Source: Bimastos eiseni
Taxonomy: Eukaryota; Annelida; Clitellata; Crassiclitellata; Lumbricidae
Direction: 5' to 3'
Length of the DNA stretch: 64,000 nucleotides
NCBI GenBank assembly: GCA_959347315.1
Contig: OY365809.1
Span: forward strand, 1,740,712-1,804,711
In this document: one piece after another, positions 43,826-55,620 of the stretch
Position numbering within the stretch: position 1 is the first letter of the stretch
Layout of the letters: each line of letters opens with the position of its first letter
The notes under the pieces: model-generated
Databases searched by the model: none
What the model was told of the DNA's origin: nothing
What the model saw: the letters and a program-made list of their open reading frames with translations, nothing else
Made by a program: the position numbers and the translations under genes

Positions 43826-44436
43826 ACACGACATGTACATGTACATGTACACCGATAACCACAGTGGCACCAATGCTGTTTGATCCAGTTGACCTCCCCA
43901 GAGTCTGACCTGGCACCGGAATGGACTTAGGCAACTTGGCTTCAGTGGATTTGACTGATATAGCACTGGTGTTTAAGTTTGTCTCTCTGACAGGATTTGA
44001 AATGTCGAAGGTTCACGTTTATGTTGACAAGTAAATACGTTTATGTCTGACGACCGTCATCGATGACTGAACGAGAAGTTTACAAAAGTTTTAACAGGTT
44101 TCAACAGGTTTACAGATTTCCAGGGCAAACTTACATTGCCGAATACACTGCTTGGGATTTGTGGAGCAGAAAGTTACTTCTTTTGCGGAATCCGTTTACC
44201 GACCCTTTCGTATAACTATAGGCTTTCATTTTTCACCATTTAGCTTACCGTAAAGGTATAAAATCCCATTGAAAACAGGACTATCCCTAATGGCACGAAA
44301 ATCACGCCTTTCCAAACAGTTTTCATGTAGCAACGACGGAACACCTACCGTGAGATCATGATTTAAATTAGAGTCAAAACCTTAACAAGCATTGTACTTT
44401 CAACATTACTTCACTTAACTTAAACCTAGTTTATTC

Positions 44437-44520
44437 AGCGCTTGTGAATAAGCTGGTGCACTTAACTTTAGAGCTTAGCTTTAAAGTGGGGCTTTAGAAA
44501 TTTGGAGATTACTAATTGCG
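44437..44520 (+). repeat. dispersed repeat C (GCGCTTGTGAATAAGCTGG)
   Basis: Core GCGCTTGTGAATAAGCTGG then a second arm AAAGTGGGGCTTTAGAAATT and GGAGATTA. Related copies lie at 54405-54490 and 60631-60695 and, reversed, near 9667 and 28035. The first half begins with a GCGC arm like the hairpin family, so it may be an internal part of the same LINE/SINE group. Confidence 0.6.
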
Positions 44521-44608
44521 ATTAGTTGTAAACTTTGCTATTGTGATGTAATGTAAATCTTCCTAAATTTCTCAGCGCCCGCATAAGCCACGCCTCCTGG
44601 GAAGCCAC

Positions 44609-44610
<2 letters not shown>

Positions 44611-44654
<44 letters not shown>
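44611..44654. repeat. (TGTC)n microsatellite
   Basis: Pure TGTC units over ~44 bp; the Cys/Leu/Ser-rich open frame there is a shadow. Confidence 0.95.
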
Positions 44655-44655
<1 letters not shown>

Positions 44656-45091
44656 TCTTCTTTCTCTGTTATGTATGTGTAATTGTCAGTTTATCGCCAA
44701 TACTCCAAGTCAATCACAATGGTTTGATCTTGATATTCTTCAGAGGTATGCCTCGATTGCCCCTAGATTCGTTTGCAGGGCCTCTGATCGTCTACCTTCG
44801 TCTACACCGTGCATTATTCACGTCCTATGACGAAAAACAGCGCGCCTTGATTACGCAGATTGTCTTTCCGGCAGCGCCTTCTGCTGTAAGACTCACTAAT
44901 ATTAGCCAGTGAACCAGAACCACGCAGGATGGCGCTGTGACCGAGTAGTAATAAGCGTCAACTTTTCACCTCTCTTGCTTTACGATTTGTTATTGTAAAT
45001 GACTAAAGCAAGACCTAGTTTATAATTATGCCTTGCGATCGGCGTAAAGATGTTCAAACTAATTTAATTCGACCACCTTCGTTGCCATAAA

Positions 45092-45545
45092 ATGTCGTTT
45101 AGCTCTGGATTCAACCACTTGTGCGTAATTCCCAGAACATTAACGAAAACAATTCGTGAATCCCTTCACTGGCTCCCAGCATCTAAACGCATTCCATTCA
45201 AGACCCTTGCGTTGATGTGTAACTGTCTCCTTGGGTCTGCTTCTCCGCCTACCTTCTGGCTCTCTGTACTAGGGTCTTCTCTATTCTTTCGGCCTACCCG
45301 GCTTCCCTTCGCGGACTGCTAGTGGTCCGCACATGCGCTCTCACATGGCCCAATCCAGGAACTTCGTCTACGTGGGTCCCACCAGCTGGAACAGTCTCCC
45401 CTTCCTCTTCAAGAAGAGCTGCTCTCTCTTCCCTCTGCTACCTACCGAAGACGCCTGGAGACCTTCTGTTTTCCTTTCAGCTATGCGTTGATTCAAGTGG
45501 CGCTACATAAGTAGTCCATTACAATTACAATTAAAATTACAATAA
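45092..45545 (+). mobile_element. LINE (CR1/L2-like) 3' relic with tail
   Basis: The first frame reads TIRESLHWLPASKRIPFKTLALMCN, matching the (LHWLPV..RI.FK.L.L.YK.L.G..P.Y) block near the C-terminus of CR1/L2-type reverse transcriptases. After a stop and frame change come GPTSWNSLPFLFKKS and TEDAW, matching the A.LWN.LP....S...FK segment. It ends with GTGGCGCTACATAAGTAG and an ATTACAATTACAATTAAAA tail, as expected for a LINE 3' end with short tandem repeats. Confidence 0.8.
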
Positions 45546-45549
45546 ACGT

Positions 45550-47818
45550 TTCTTTGAACACCTCTTTTAAGTTCATAATTTTTCCTATAAATAATTTACA
45601 CCGCCGTCATCTCCGCTTTTCTGCTTCATTCACGTAAGTAGTGCCAGCCTCAATCCTGGATAAAGGAGTGGAACGACGCTAATGATCTTTGTTATCACAC
45701 ACAGTCGTTAAGCTGAAATTACAATCATCTCTGCTGTGAGTGTAATAGTACCTTGTCCATTGTAACTTTCCTCTGGCAAAATTGTAATAAACTATCAAGT
45801 TATACAGCATCTATCCAACTTCTGTTCTACCGAGGACTACAATGTGCGAATAATCAAAGAAGACTTTTGAACATTATTTGCCGGTCAAGCATTTATCGTG
45901 GATCCGTTTCTTAGGCAGTTCATTGACCAATGAACATTGCAAATGATTTACACAGCTTTTCCCTCTGGACTATGAGCTGCATTATATGACTATAGGCTAT
46001 TCGTTATGAGAACTCACTGCGTAGTAGGAGGCAGTCTCGATTTGTTTTTAAATGTTGATAAACAGAATAGAACTACTTTGTGGGATTCTGAGACCATGAG
46101 CAAACAGACAAAATACGTTGAAATGACACAGAAATAGGTTAGCGATGTTGATGATGGTAATGACGATGATGACGATGATGATGATGACGACGACGACGAC
46201 GACGCTGCTGCTGCTGCTGCTGATGATGATGATGATGACGATGAGTTTTGAGACGTTTCTGAAATGAAGATATAGAGTCAAAACATCGTTCAAACAATTA
46301 GGCCAATTAGTTGCTGGGTTCATTGAACTTCATTCCATATATGGGTCGCCAGCATCGCGGAATACACGATAGCCAAGGACAGTGTTACATTAAGACTGAA
46401 CAACAATCCCCGAAGTTTACAGACTGCATGGCGGAATGTATACGTAGTGAGCGTTTTGTGGGTGTTAGCTATATATAACGAAAGTGAGGATGATTAAAAA
46501 TTGCAATGATGTAAATCAGTATAGATCAGAGGTGGCGGTCTCTTATTAGCAGGTGGCGACACCTGATGATAGGAGAAGAAAATAGGGGGTAGGGGTGGGT
46601 GGGGCAAACGCATAACTTGTCCCATCTCTGTATATATTGGAGTCTTGGTCCTCTGGAACCCTCGGGATCGCAGCCCATGGCATAGATACTGCATTCAATA
46701 ACGAGCCTACATGCATATAAGAGCTGGCAGCGTTTTACACTAATAATGAACATCTCCATTATGTGTTAAAAATGTAATCTGTTGTAACAAAGTCAACGTA
46801 ATTATAATAACTATAATAATACTTATGATTGCTATTAATGAATATATCGTATCGTGTCTTTAGATTTATGTAGCGCCTCACGCAGACAGGGGCATCTACA
46901 CTATGTAAGCCTTGGAGCAAATTCTCCTTCCCAGAAATTTGGGGAAAGCAAATTTGAGGATTCAAGGGGGATGAAAAAAATTTGTTATATATTATATAAT
47001 TTTATTCGTTTATTATGAATTCTGGAGTTGAACTATTCTGTTCAATTCTACTGTGTCACTGTGGAGGGTAGAAAATTTTCCTCTGAAATACCCCCGAAGT
47101 CTCCCGACCTGGAATTCCCCTCCCACAAACTAGGAATACAGACATACCTACATACATACATACATGTTATTTTAGCAGTAGATTACGATTACGGTTTAGA
47201 TAGTTGCTGTTTAACGACACTGTGTAATAACACAGATGATTAGCATCGCACAGAGAAAGACATACATTCAGATATACATCCACACAAACATGCACGAAAA
47301 CAAGCGGCGTCGGGCATTCACTTGAAAATGCGCAGAACTGTCTGTCTGATTCTCCTAAGTTATCCGATACTTCTATTAACCCACCGAACTCTTTGTGACC
47401 CCATGACCTTTGTTCTCGACCCTAGTGCATGCGGGTATTCTTCTGGTCTCGCGTGGTTAACCGGACGAGAACGGTGTCCGAGTGAGGCCTTTTGATCTTG
47501 TCCGGTATTTGGTCAAACCGTCACATCGTCCTCTGCTTTGGTCAGATGCCGAAGGCAGCGCAGTCTGTCGCGTGTCGCTTGTCCCAGGGGAGCTCGGGTT
47601 TTATGCCCGCCCTGTATCTGGTTGCGGGATTCGTTCCGCTCTAAAGAACAATGAAACCACGCCTCAATAATCACTTAACTATATTGGATATATAGTGTTC
47701 TAGCGCTGTATTAATATGTATGCATAATTATAATTTCTACACATAAATTCTGATATATAGATATACATATATATATATATATTTGTGCGTGTGTGTGTGT
47801 TTGTGTGAGAGAGAGAGC

Positions 47819-47850
<32 letters not shown>

Positions 47851-48490
47851 GACAGAGAGATTCAGACAGACAGACATATAGTAATCATTAGTACACTAAC
47901 AGCACATAGTCCGTGGGAAGGTGAGATGGAACTTTTACGCCACACACAGTCGCCTTAGAAACGACAGTTTTCACAAAAAACAGTGGATGGAGCAAAGACG
48001 AACGCCAGACTAGCGCTACAATCTGGCGAGCGGTTATATCTCAAAAAGGCGCTATGTAAATTCCTGACTACAATTACAGTTATGACCTTCCTTATGAATC
48101 CGACCGTAAGCAGCGATAGTGTAGAATGCATTTCGTGCGGGGCGTCTCAAAAGCGCAGAAATCAATGCGGAGACGAGGTTAACGGCCGTTGCAGCGTAAT
48201 CATTCTCTGTCGGGGTCGTTCAACCTTCGATCGATCAAGCAATGTCGACATATGGCGTCCTCTCGGCTTTGCTTGTGAGGCGGAAAGGTTATCGACCGTT
48301 GAAATCGCGTCGGATGTCACTTACAGCAACCACGACGGTCATCGGTTTGTGTGTGTCTGATTGCCTCTCTCAATATCTAGATGTCACTTTGTCTGTCTGG
48401 CTCTGCCTGTCTGTCTATCTGCTTATCTCTTTTGTCTCTGTTTGTCTGTCTGTCTATCTGCCAATCTCTGTTTCTGTTTATGTCTGTCCT
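45550..48490. other. intergenic with simple repeats
   Basis: No gene recognised. Contents: (GAT/GAC)n and (GCT)n at 46145-46243, a retroposon terminus (minus, TTTAGATTTATGTAGCGCC) at 46857-46900, a GTTTAACGACACTGTGTAAT repeat at 47208-47245 (also at 63702 and 63806), GT/GA/GACA repeats at 47758-47875, a GGCGCTATGTAAATTCC terminus near 48046 and TGTC repeats at 48390-48480. The 125-codon frame at 47983-48360 crosses the terminus and is unconvincing. Confidence 0.5.
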
Positions 48491-48491
48491 C

Positions 48492-48702
48492 TAGGGCTGT
48501 CACAAAATGTTGAAATCACGGCCCGGGTACCCGTCCATTCACGGAGCGGGTACCTGGGTACCCGACAGCACGAAAATTTTGTTAGGAAATGTAGGGAATT
48601 GCGCATTTTTAGGGAATGTCGGGCACCAGAAAACCGATTTCATTGCCTGAGCAGTCACCTGGGGCGGGAATCCGGGTATTCGGGTACCCATTGACAGCCT
48701 TA
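48492..48702. mobile_element. hAT-like MITE, TAGGGCTGTCA termini
   Basis: A 211-bp element has left end TAGGGCTGTCA and the reverse complement of the right end TAAGGCTGTCA. Its interior is dominated by GGGTACCCG-type palindromes near both ends. Flanks CTGTCCTC and ATGTCTTC agree at six of eight positions, compatible with a decayed 8-bp duplication. Non-coding. Confidence 0.7.
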
Positions 48703-48774
48703 ATGTCTTCATGTACACATAATTGCTGCGTTGGCTCTGGGACGCAGGTTGAACAGAAATCTCCATTCAGATTT

Positions 48775-48853
48775 TTGCCCTCGCGAGGATACGAACTTAC
48801 GATCTTTTAGTTGACATTGCAGCGCTAAAACCACTAAACCAATCTGTGACGAC
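48775..48853 (-). mobile_element. tRNA-like SINE head
   Basis: On the minus strand an A-box-like TGGTTTAGTGGTTTTAGCGC is followed by a B-box-like AAGTTCGTATCCTCGCG about 35 bp later. The spacing and ends resemble a tRNA gene, but the B-box lacks the invariant GGTTCGA, so this is a pseudo-tRNA or SINE head and not a functional tRNA gene. Confidence 0.45.
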
Positions 48854-49389
48854 TACTCAACCAAACGATAGAGAAATAAAATAACAATAACAATCAAAAT
48901 AAATTTAAGGAAAACTCGATCTAAGTATCCCCCGAGGCTAAGTTGTTTTATGGCAGGTTGCTTTCTGCCTGTTTCTCTGTCTGTCTGTGTCTTTTTGTGT
49001 CTGCCTCCTTGGCTGCCTCTGTCTTTCTGTCTACATCTCTCTGGTGGTAGCGGCAATGAAAATGGTGATGTAGAATTCCTGTTAGCGACAATCTTAGGCA
49101 TACCGTAAAAACTCCATCGGTATAATAAGTACCAGAATTGGTACTACACATTATGATGCCACCCCTACCCCTCTATGGAACCATGTACCACCTATCCCCA
49201 ATTAAAAACCCTCACGTAAAGAAGCGGTGCATGAAACAACCTATTTTCAGCGCGAGTAACCCTTGCCACTTGAAAACGCCAGACCGCGCTAACTGTCTCC
49301 CATCGAAGTTATGATTTAATTGAATTAAACTCTTTCCACAACAATAAAAACCAACCCGAGCCGGCCTCCGCATTTACCTCCTTCTGTTC

Positions 49390-49740
49390 AGTGTTCACCC
49401 TACCCTTTATGTCACTAGAACCCTCAAGCCGTGACGTCATAGGGACGATGCGACGCGAGCGACAAAGAGGGGGTAGGAAAGTCAGATCGCTGCGGGCAAT
49501 TCTCTTTGTTGAAGGGTCGCAGTTCTCCGCCCTGCCGCGGACCACCCCAGGGATACTTAAACTGTCAAGTGTTCGCGCGTAAACGAATTTCTCGCGCCGA
49601 CAGAGCAACGGGGCAAAGGGTGACCAATGGCTTCTGACGGGGTAGAAGACAACCCACTAGGCGTGACAGGGTGACAATGAAACGTTGTGACCCATACGGT
49701 GACCCGTTTCGTTGCGTCGGCGCAGGAATATATCGACCGT
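49390..49740. promoter_or_regulatory. CpG-rich block with CRE
   Basis: This stretch is richer in CpG than its surroundings and holds a perfect CRE palindrome TGACGTCA (49432-49439), GATGCGACGCGAGCGAC, CCGCGG and TTCGCGCG elements. No TATA box and no associated coding exon were found; the open frames on both strands (49309-49751) have no family features. It may be a promoter of an unrecognised or non-coding transcript. Confidence 0.3.
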
Positions 49741-49759
49741 GAAACTAACATCTGTCATC

Positions 49760-50535
49760 TTAAAGTGGGTAGGACATGCTGGAATATTATTTATTGAATA
49801 TTTCCATTTCTATCGTTAAACTTAAAGTATCTTACTATATCGTATTTAATGTACGGGTTTACGAATGTTAAAAAATTTCATTCGAATTTTCACTTAGTTA
49901 ATAAATTTATTTATTTTATTTTGCCGGACTTGCCTGAGAAAAGCACTGTGGCTTAAAAGTGATATGACATAGTGATATAACGGTTTCAGTTTTTATTATT
50001 TAATCAAACGCGTTTAAAAGGTGTTTAGTATAATGGGCTCTCGTGTAGTCCGTGCCTCTGCTCCTAAGGCAGCGGTTCTCTTTTTGAACCCTCCGAACTA
50101 GAAGAAAAAGTAAAAGAAAAAGTAATTTTATCATCTCATAATTATCATAAATATCACTGTTCATCCTGTATTTGCTGCATCCATGTTTGGGAATTGAAAT
50201 ATTTCCTCCCAAACCCAGGACCAAGTTTTCGCCCAATATAGCTACCCGGCGCATTATTCCGACACCAATACGTCTTGCCGGTGACTGCCTCAGCGATAGC
50301 GTAAGGGTGCGCTAGGAATAAAATGGGAAAGACATGAACAGGAAATTCTGAGAACACCGTTCAGTTGCTTTTGTGTAGCCAACTAAATCACAAAGGATCG
50401 GGAATTATCTTACAGACGTTGAATGAATGGCTTCGTATTTATGCTCGTTGTAACGACGACCGCCACTGTTCGCACTCTGACAGTGTCGCTAAACTGAAAC
50501 AACTAGTCTAATTTTCAAGCTATATACCCAATCCA
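49760..50535. other. intergenic, no recognisable feature
   Basis: AT-rich sequence with nothing recognised. Confidence 0.45.
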
Positions 50536-50539
50536 TTAT

Positions 50540-50735
50540 TCATCTGTCAACTGTCGACGGGAATCCGTTTGTTGTCTCGACGCTTGTGCGTGGGCCCACC
50601 AGTGGCGACTCATTCAGCCCACTGTGCACTGTTTGCTAACTGTTTTTAACATAATTCGTTAGAAATTACATTACGTGTCATATTGTCTAGCGCAGAGAAC
50701 GCCTCTGAGTAGATAACATGAAGGAGCGCTATATA
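50540..50735 (+). mobile_element. SINE-A 3' part
   Basis: CATCTGTCAACTGTCGACGG, GACGCTTGTGCGTGGGCCCA, GTTTGCTAACTGTTTTTA, then AGAACGCCTCTGAGTAGATA...GAAGGAGCGCTATATAAAC. The head is missing, as in 29130-29335. Confidence 0.7.
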
Positions 50736-51239
50736 AACGATCCGCTACAGGGCACTAAACGACACTACACCACACCACAGCACTGCATACAGCCCTCGTG
50801 ATTGGCAGCATTTATCAACCTGGCTTAAACTACACACATCATAAACGAGGAAGCAGCCTATTCCGATACGAACGGGCCATATCGAGGCTCTGATAGTCTT
50901 ACCCAAATATGACACCGTCAATTCCTATAAGCTGGCGTCTTGCGTCTGGCATGGAATTCATTAACATCTGTAATTGGACAGTAATGACACAAGACCTCTC
51001 CATCAAGAACATCCCAGAGTGCACTTCCAGGGGAAACTCCGGAACAAAGACCGGCCGCGTCGACCAATTATCCGGAATTTATCGTCGCCATGCGAAAGCG
51101 ATTGGTCGACGAGGTTCGAATAAGCCTTGTTATGACTGCAATCTATGGAAGCTTCAGCTCAAGATTAATGCTCTTCCTCTATACTTACGACGCAATATTA
51201 TCCCAGACAGAAAACGGTATCACAACGCTCATAAACAAT

Positions 51240-51330
51240 AAATATATATATAATATATATATAATATATATATACACACCTATAATATATATAGATATGT
51301 ATAATATGCAATAAATGTATATATATATAT
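51240..51330. repeat. AT-rich microsatellite
   Basis: TATATA/ATAATA low-complexity tract just upstream of the possible MITE at 51333. Confidence 0.8.
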
Positions 51331-51332
51331 AT

Positions 51333-51760
51333 GTACCGAATATTCGCTTCCTATTCGCTTCGGAGCCGAATAGTGGGCCAAATAGCTATTCAGCATTCGG
51401 CCGAATAGTAGCGGTAATACATAATACGAATAGTGGTCACGTGACAGCTGCTTCTGGTATATCGAGTGGACTGAAGTAACTCTCTACTGCCTGGACCACA
51501 GCATCGCTGTGTCAGCCGTCTCATTTATAAGTTTAGTTCAATTTGCTCCATTCCTAGTTTGCACAGACTGGCAGAAGAATGTAAAAATCTCCTGTAGCTA
51601 ACTGTTTACTTTTAGTTTATGTATTAAATTTACTGAACAGAAACTTTTACTCGGAATTTTATTTGAAATGTGGAAATTTTGTCGGTAGACCTATGTTGTA
51701 CATTATTCGCATTCGTATTCATCCAAATAGTTGGTACAATTATTCACACAAGCACACACA
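51333..51760. mobile_element. possible transposon remnant (CGAATA motifs)
   Basis: Repeated CCGAATA, TATTCGC and GGCCGAATAG motifs occur in the first 100 bp, with TTATTCGCATTCGTATTC at the other end (about 51703). This looks like subterminal repeats of a non-autonomous DNA transposon, but clear terminal inverted repeats and a target duplication were not found. Confidence 0.3.
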
Positions 51761-51761
51761 C

Positions 51762-51766
<5 letters not shown>

Positions 51767-51830
<64 letters not shown>
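51767..51830. repeat. (TA)n microsatellite
   Basis: About 64 bp of uninterrupted TA. Confidence 0.95.
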
Positions 51831-51831
<1 letters not shown>

Positions 51832-52227
51832 CCTGCAATGTATCGCAACGCTCAAAATCGATTATGCGGTCTGTCAGTCGAGTAATGTTGGATCGTGTTA
51901 GTCATCCGCTCTTCTCTATATTGTTAATCGTCGACTGCGTTGAATTAATCTCCATCCGATGGTAATATGACATGTACAGTGGGGATGCAGTGGGTCCTGG
52001 ATGTCCCCCTCGTGACGGGGGTAGACGGGTGATCGGTAGGTGCACGGTGTGGACCATGTAGCTGGCGTGGGAAGATGGTTCGGAGAGGATTGAGGCAGTT
52101 GTTGGTTGCTGGAATGATGAGAATGGGGAGTATTTGCTAATGAATGGTCCGGGTAGTTGTTATTCGATTAAGGAAACGGTTTAGCAACTGAGTTCCACTA
52201 CAATCTGTTAGAATAGTGGACGTGTAC

Positions 52228-52568
52228 CCTTTGTATGTTTGTATGTATCCTAAATGTATGTATGTATGTATGTATATATGTATGTATCCTAAATGTATGT
52301 ATGTATGTATGTATCCAAAATGTATGTATGTATGTATGTATGTATGTATGTATGTATGTATGTATGTATGTATCCTAAATGTATGTATGTATGTATGTAT
52401 ATATGTATGTATCCTAAATGTATGTATGTATGTATGTATGTATGTACGTATGTATCTTAAATGTATGTATGTATGTATGTATATATGTATGTATCCTAAA
52501 TGTATGTATGTATGTATGTATGTATCCTAAATGTATGTATGTATGTATGTATGTGTATATGTATGTAG
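52228..52568. repeat. (ATGT)n with TATCCTAA higher-order spacing
   Basis: ATGT arrays are punctuated by TATCCTAAATG or TATCTTAAATG at irregular intervals (near 52246, 52284, 52312, 52370, 52410, 52452, 52490, 52523). This gives a higher-order structure in which blocks of 4-12 ATGT units alternate with the spacer. Frames over it encode only a YVCM-type periodic peptide. Confidence 0.9.
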
Positions 52569-53099
52569 AGGAGAAGAGAGATAGATGCAGAGACAGATAG
52601 ATAGCCCACAGTTCCTCTCCTGATCCAGATCAAGATCGCATCATCCCACAAGCGCAGGTTGACTCACTCCCACACTGGCTGGGTCAGAAGTTCAGAACCA
52701 TACGGGTCGAGGTCAAAATGTCCACACCCCATGGTCAACCAAGTCAGTAGGAAGACATCGAATGGGGCGCATAACACGAGGCGTGAAATCGAGGAACGGA
52801 GAACAACAGGAGGCGATAGTAATGCACCAGAAAATGACAGTTTTATGGTAATTTCTGAATCTAAGTCCACGGTGTCAGTTTACGAACGGATCCTGAAGTG
52901 GACGAAAAAAGACGGAAGCCTCTTTCGGAGCTGATGCATGGAATACTAGGTGGTAATGGGATGGAAGATGGGAGTTCAGAGGGTAAGGTTCAATGGGTCA
53001 AAAGGTCAGGCGGTGACTAAGGGTGGGTGTGATGTCGTTTGGTGCGGAATGGACGGAAAAGAGTGTCAAGAAGACAGAAAAGGGTAGGGCGAGAATATG

Positions 53100-53365
53100 T
53101 GCGTGAGAGAGCGCTGGGAAATAGATGCGAGCAGAGAGATAGATTACAGGCGAATAGACAGAGAGAGGACGAATAGAGGAGACAGGTGGAATTATCATGA
53201 AAAGAAAGAGAGAGATGGAGGGAGAGAAAGAAAGAGAGAGATAGAAAGTGAGAGAGAGAGAGACAAAGAGAGAGACAGAGACAGAGAGAGACAGAGAGAG
53301 AGGAAGAGAGAGAGAGAGGAAGAGAGAGACAGAGAGACAGAGAGAGGAAGAATAGAGGAGACAGA
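53100..53365. repeat. (GAGA)n / GACAGA purine tract
   Basis: Long polypurine tract; open frames here are Arg/Glu or Ser/Leu low-complexity shadows. The preceding 52600-53090 shows no recognisable feature. Confidence 0.85.
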
Positions 53366-53455
53366 TGGATGTATCATGAAGAGAAACACTCAGAAGCTAC
53401 ACTGAGAAGACATGCATACAAACAAGCAGTTCTCTGTTTCTGTCCGACTGTCTGT

Positions 53456-53460
53456 CTCTG

Positions 53461-53523
<63 letters not shown>
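53456..53523. repeat. (CT)n microsatellite
   Basis: About 66 bp of nearly perfect CT. Together with the GA tract ~100 bp upstream, it could form a long inverted repeat or a triplex-prone region. Confidence 0.95.
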
Positions 53524-53527
<4 letters not shown>

Positions 53528-53589
53528 CTTCTCGCTCGGTCTCCTTCTAGCCATTCTATTGCCTCTTTCTCTCTCCAATTGCCTCTCTT

Positions 53590-53712
53590 TCACACAGACA
53601 GACACACAGACAGACAGACCTACATATATATATATATACAGATAGAAGGACAAAAGGACAAACAGACACGCAGACAGACACAGATACACAAACAAGGACA
53701 CAGACAGATGCA
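53590..53712. repeat. (CAGA)n degenerate repeat
   Basis: CAGACAGA and ACACAGAC units with a TATATA interruption at 53624-53637. Confidence 0.8.
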
Positions 53713-54089
53713 GAGTTCACAGCAGCGACCTGTAGACATCCATCATTACGTCTGCGGCGATCTTTTCGCTTGGAATCCAATTTCATCGGTCGGTTCTTCC
53801 TCCTATTAAACCGTTGCAACTCCATCCAACGCTCCAGAAGTGGCTGCCTTATCTCGCCGATCTCCCGACTTGCAAGCGCCCCGTTTCTCGGCTGATGCCC
53901 CGATCAAATTCCACCCCACAGGGAGCGTGGCCCTGCAAATGAACCGCCACTGACGGGGCTATCTTCCCTAGAAATAATTAATCTATCGCCTGATAAGAGA
54001 ATCGCGGACACCGGAGATTGTAATTGCCTCTATCCTTAATGTAACATCGGTTGGAAGTTGCCATTGAGGAACTCTCGGCTTTCTGGTTG

Positions 54090-54300
54090 TTTCTGCGAAT
54101 GCGCTTTGCTGTGGCCCAGTCCAAGAGCGTTGCGTATGCTGGCCCTCTGCTTGAAACTGTCTTCCACGGTCCCTGCGCCTGGAAGTATTAGCCCTCTCAC
54201 CTTCCGTGACAAGGAGTCGCATTAAGACTTTCCCGTTTCCTGTCCAAAGCACAGACACCCGTTGAGCACGCTGCTGATTTGAGCGGCGCTATATAAATAA
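54090..54300 (+). mobile_element. LINE 3' relic ending in the hairpin terminus
   Basis: Broken frames read RFAVAQSKSV and then LTFRDKES, a decayed version of the R.F.VAGP..WNSLP...R...S...FK block of CR1/L2-type elements. The 3' end has the hairpin CGCTGCT/AGCGGCG (54269-54275 with 54282-54288), then GCTATATAAATAATTGATTG. This directly links the terminal module to a LINE. Confidence 0.5.
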
Positions 54301-54404
54301 TTGATTGTATCAAATTACATCACATTGATTATATTGAATAACTCTTGTTAAGTCTTCAGTCTGACTTTCTGGACTACCCCTTTGACAACCGATCTGACTT
54401 GACG

Positions 54405-54490
54405 CAGCGCTCGTGAATAAGCTGGTGCTTGCGCTTGGCTTTCGAATAGAGCCTTAGAAGATTGGAGATTAAGATTACGATCACGATTGC
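54405..54490 (+). repeat. dispersed repeat C, copy 2
   Basis: GCGCTCGTGAATAAGCTGG, then GCGCTTGGCTTTCGAATAGA and GGAGATTAAGATTACGAT. Compare 44437-44520 and 60631-60695. Confidence 0.6.
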
Positions 54491-54579
54491 ATCGGGTCGG
54501 TTTATGGCTGTTTGGGGGACTATTTGTGGAATATGTTTTATAATAGGCCTACTATTACAATATACAACTGAAATTTGAT

Positions 54580-54775
54580 ATCGCCCTTCTTACAATTACC
54601 CCACGACGGCGCAATTGCAATAATATTATATTGCAGAGTAATCTTACTTTAAGTGTGCGAAGGACTTACTCAAAGTCCCTACACGGTAACACTTCGGACG
54701 AGGATCGAACCCGTACTCACCGGGCTATAGGCCGACCGCTGTAACCAATCGGCCACCGTGAGGCATTGCTAATCT
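54580..54775 (-). mobile_element. SINE-A 5' part with intact tRNA-like head
   Basis: On the minus strand it reads GGTGGCCGATTGGTTACAGC (A-box region), GGGTTCGATCCTCGTCCG (B-box), GTGTAGGGACTTTGAGTAAG, CTCTGCAATATAATATTATT, GCAATTGCGCCGTCG and TGTAAGAAGGGCGATATCAA. This is the best preserved head of the family and shows the sequence interrupted at 37534/38600. Confidence 0.75.
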
Positions 54776-55152
54776 TGGTTGGATCCAGAATTTAGCGATA
54801 TCTCATGTCAACAAAAGTTGTTGACGTTGATAGAGTTAGTTCTGCTTAACGCAACTTTCTACACTGGTTGGATGCTGTTGAAAGATTCTAATAATTAATT
54901 TGAGTAAAATAGATGATGATCGCCTTAATTCTTTTTCCATTCTTAGCAATGGCGCTGCAAGAGCACACGACATTGTACTAACAATCTACTAATGTAGATT
55001 AAGCTGTCAACTAAGGATGCCATTCAATGTTATCATTATAATTATTTTTCAACAGTTTAACGGCATCTTATAGCAACACAGGCTGTTGACGTCTTCAGAA
55101 TTTGTTACATTTCAGTTCAATTTCGTATAAAGCTTTAATCCTTTATCTTTAT

Positions 55153-55238
55153 GTTGTCTTTCTTTCTTTAGTCTTTCTGTTTTCTTTCTTCCTTTTGTCT
55201 TTCTTTCTTTAGTCTTTCTGTTTTCTTTCTTCCTTTTG
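55153..55238. repeat. ~42-bp direct duplication, pyrimidine-rich
   Basis: A unit containing CTTTCTTTCTTTAGTCTTTC and CTGTTTTCTTTCTTCCTTTT occurs twice in direct tandem. Otherwise 54780-55560 shows only AT-rich sequence, including a TATATA run at 55350-55395. Confidence 0.85.
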
Positions 55239-55565
55239 TGTTGTTATTGATTCCATTTCTGCATGACTGGTTGCTGAGACAGAAATATTCGACATATGGT
55301 TGTTGTAGATATTTCATAACATATAAATGATTATTACATTTTATTCCTACATATATAAATATACATATTATATATATAGATATATATATACATGTAAAAT
55401 TTATTCATGTGGCCATAAATAATTGTTTATCCCTTTCCTTTAACCTACAGTATAACCAATCCTTTAATGTTTTATGTTGGCCTATGCTTGTTCATGTTGA
55501 TTGTCTTACTAGGTGGCCCTAATCCGCGGAACCCCCCTCCGTCCTTAATTGGGTCTCATGCGTAA

Positions 55566-55620
55566 TTTGATCGATCAATCGGTCGGACGGTCGGTCGGTC
55601 AATCAATCAATCAATCAATT
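55566..55620. repeat. (GGTC)n and (AATC)n microsatellite
   Basis: GGTCGGTCGGTC followed by AATCAATCAATCAATC. The AATC part is the reverse complement of a TTGA/ATTG tail and joins the 3' end of the minus-strand LINE relic at 55600-56170. Confidence 0.9.

Noticed and set aside
44611..44654. CRISPR-like regular array
   Set aside because: This and the 14- and 16-bp arrays are simple tandem repeats without unique spacers in a eukaryotic genome.
47983..48360. 125-codon frame with a Cys-containing segment resembling a small secreted domain
   Set aside because: It crosses a retroposon terminus near 48046, has no signal peptide at its start and no recognisable cysteine pattern.
52216..52600. Periodic YVCM-type frame over 100 codons
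   Set aside because: Translation of an ATGT microsatellite.
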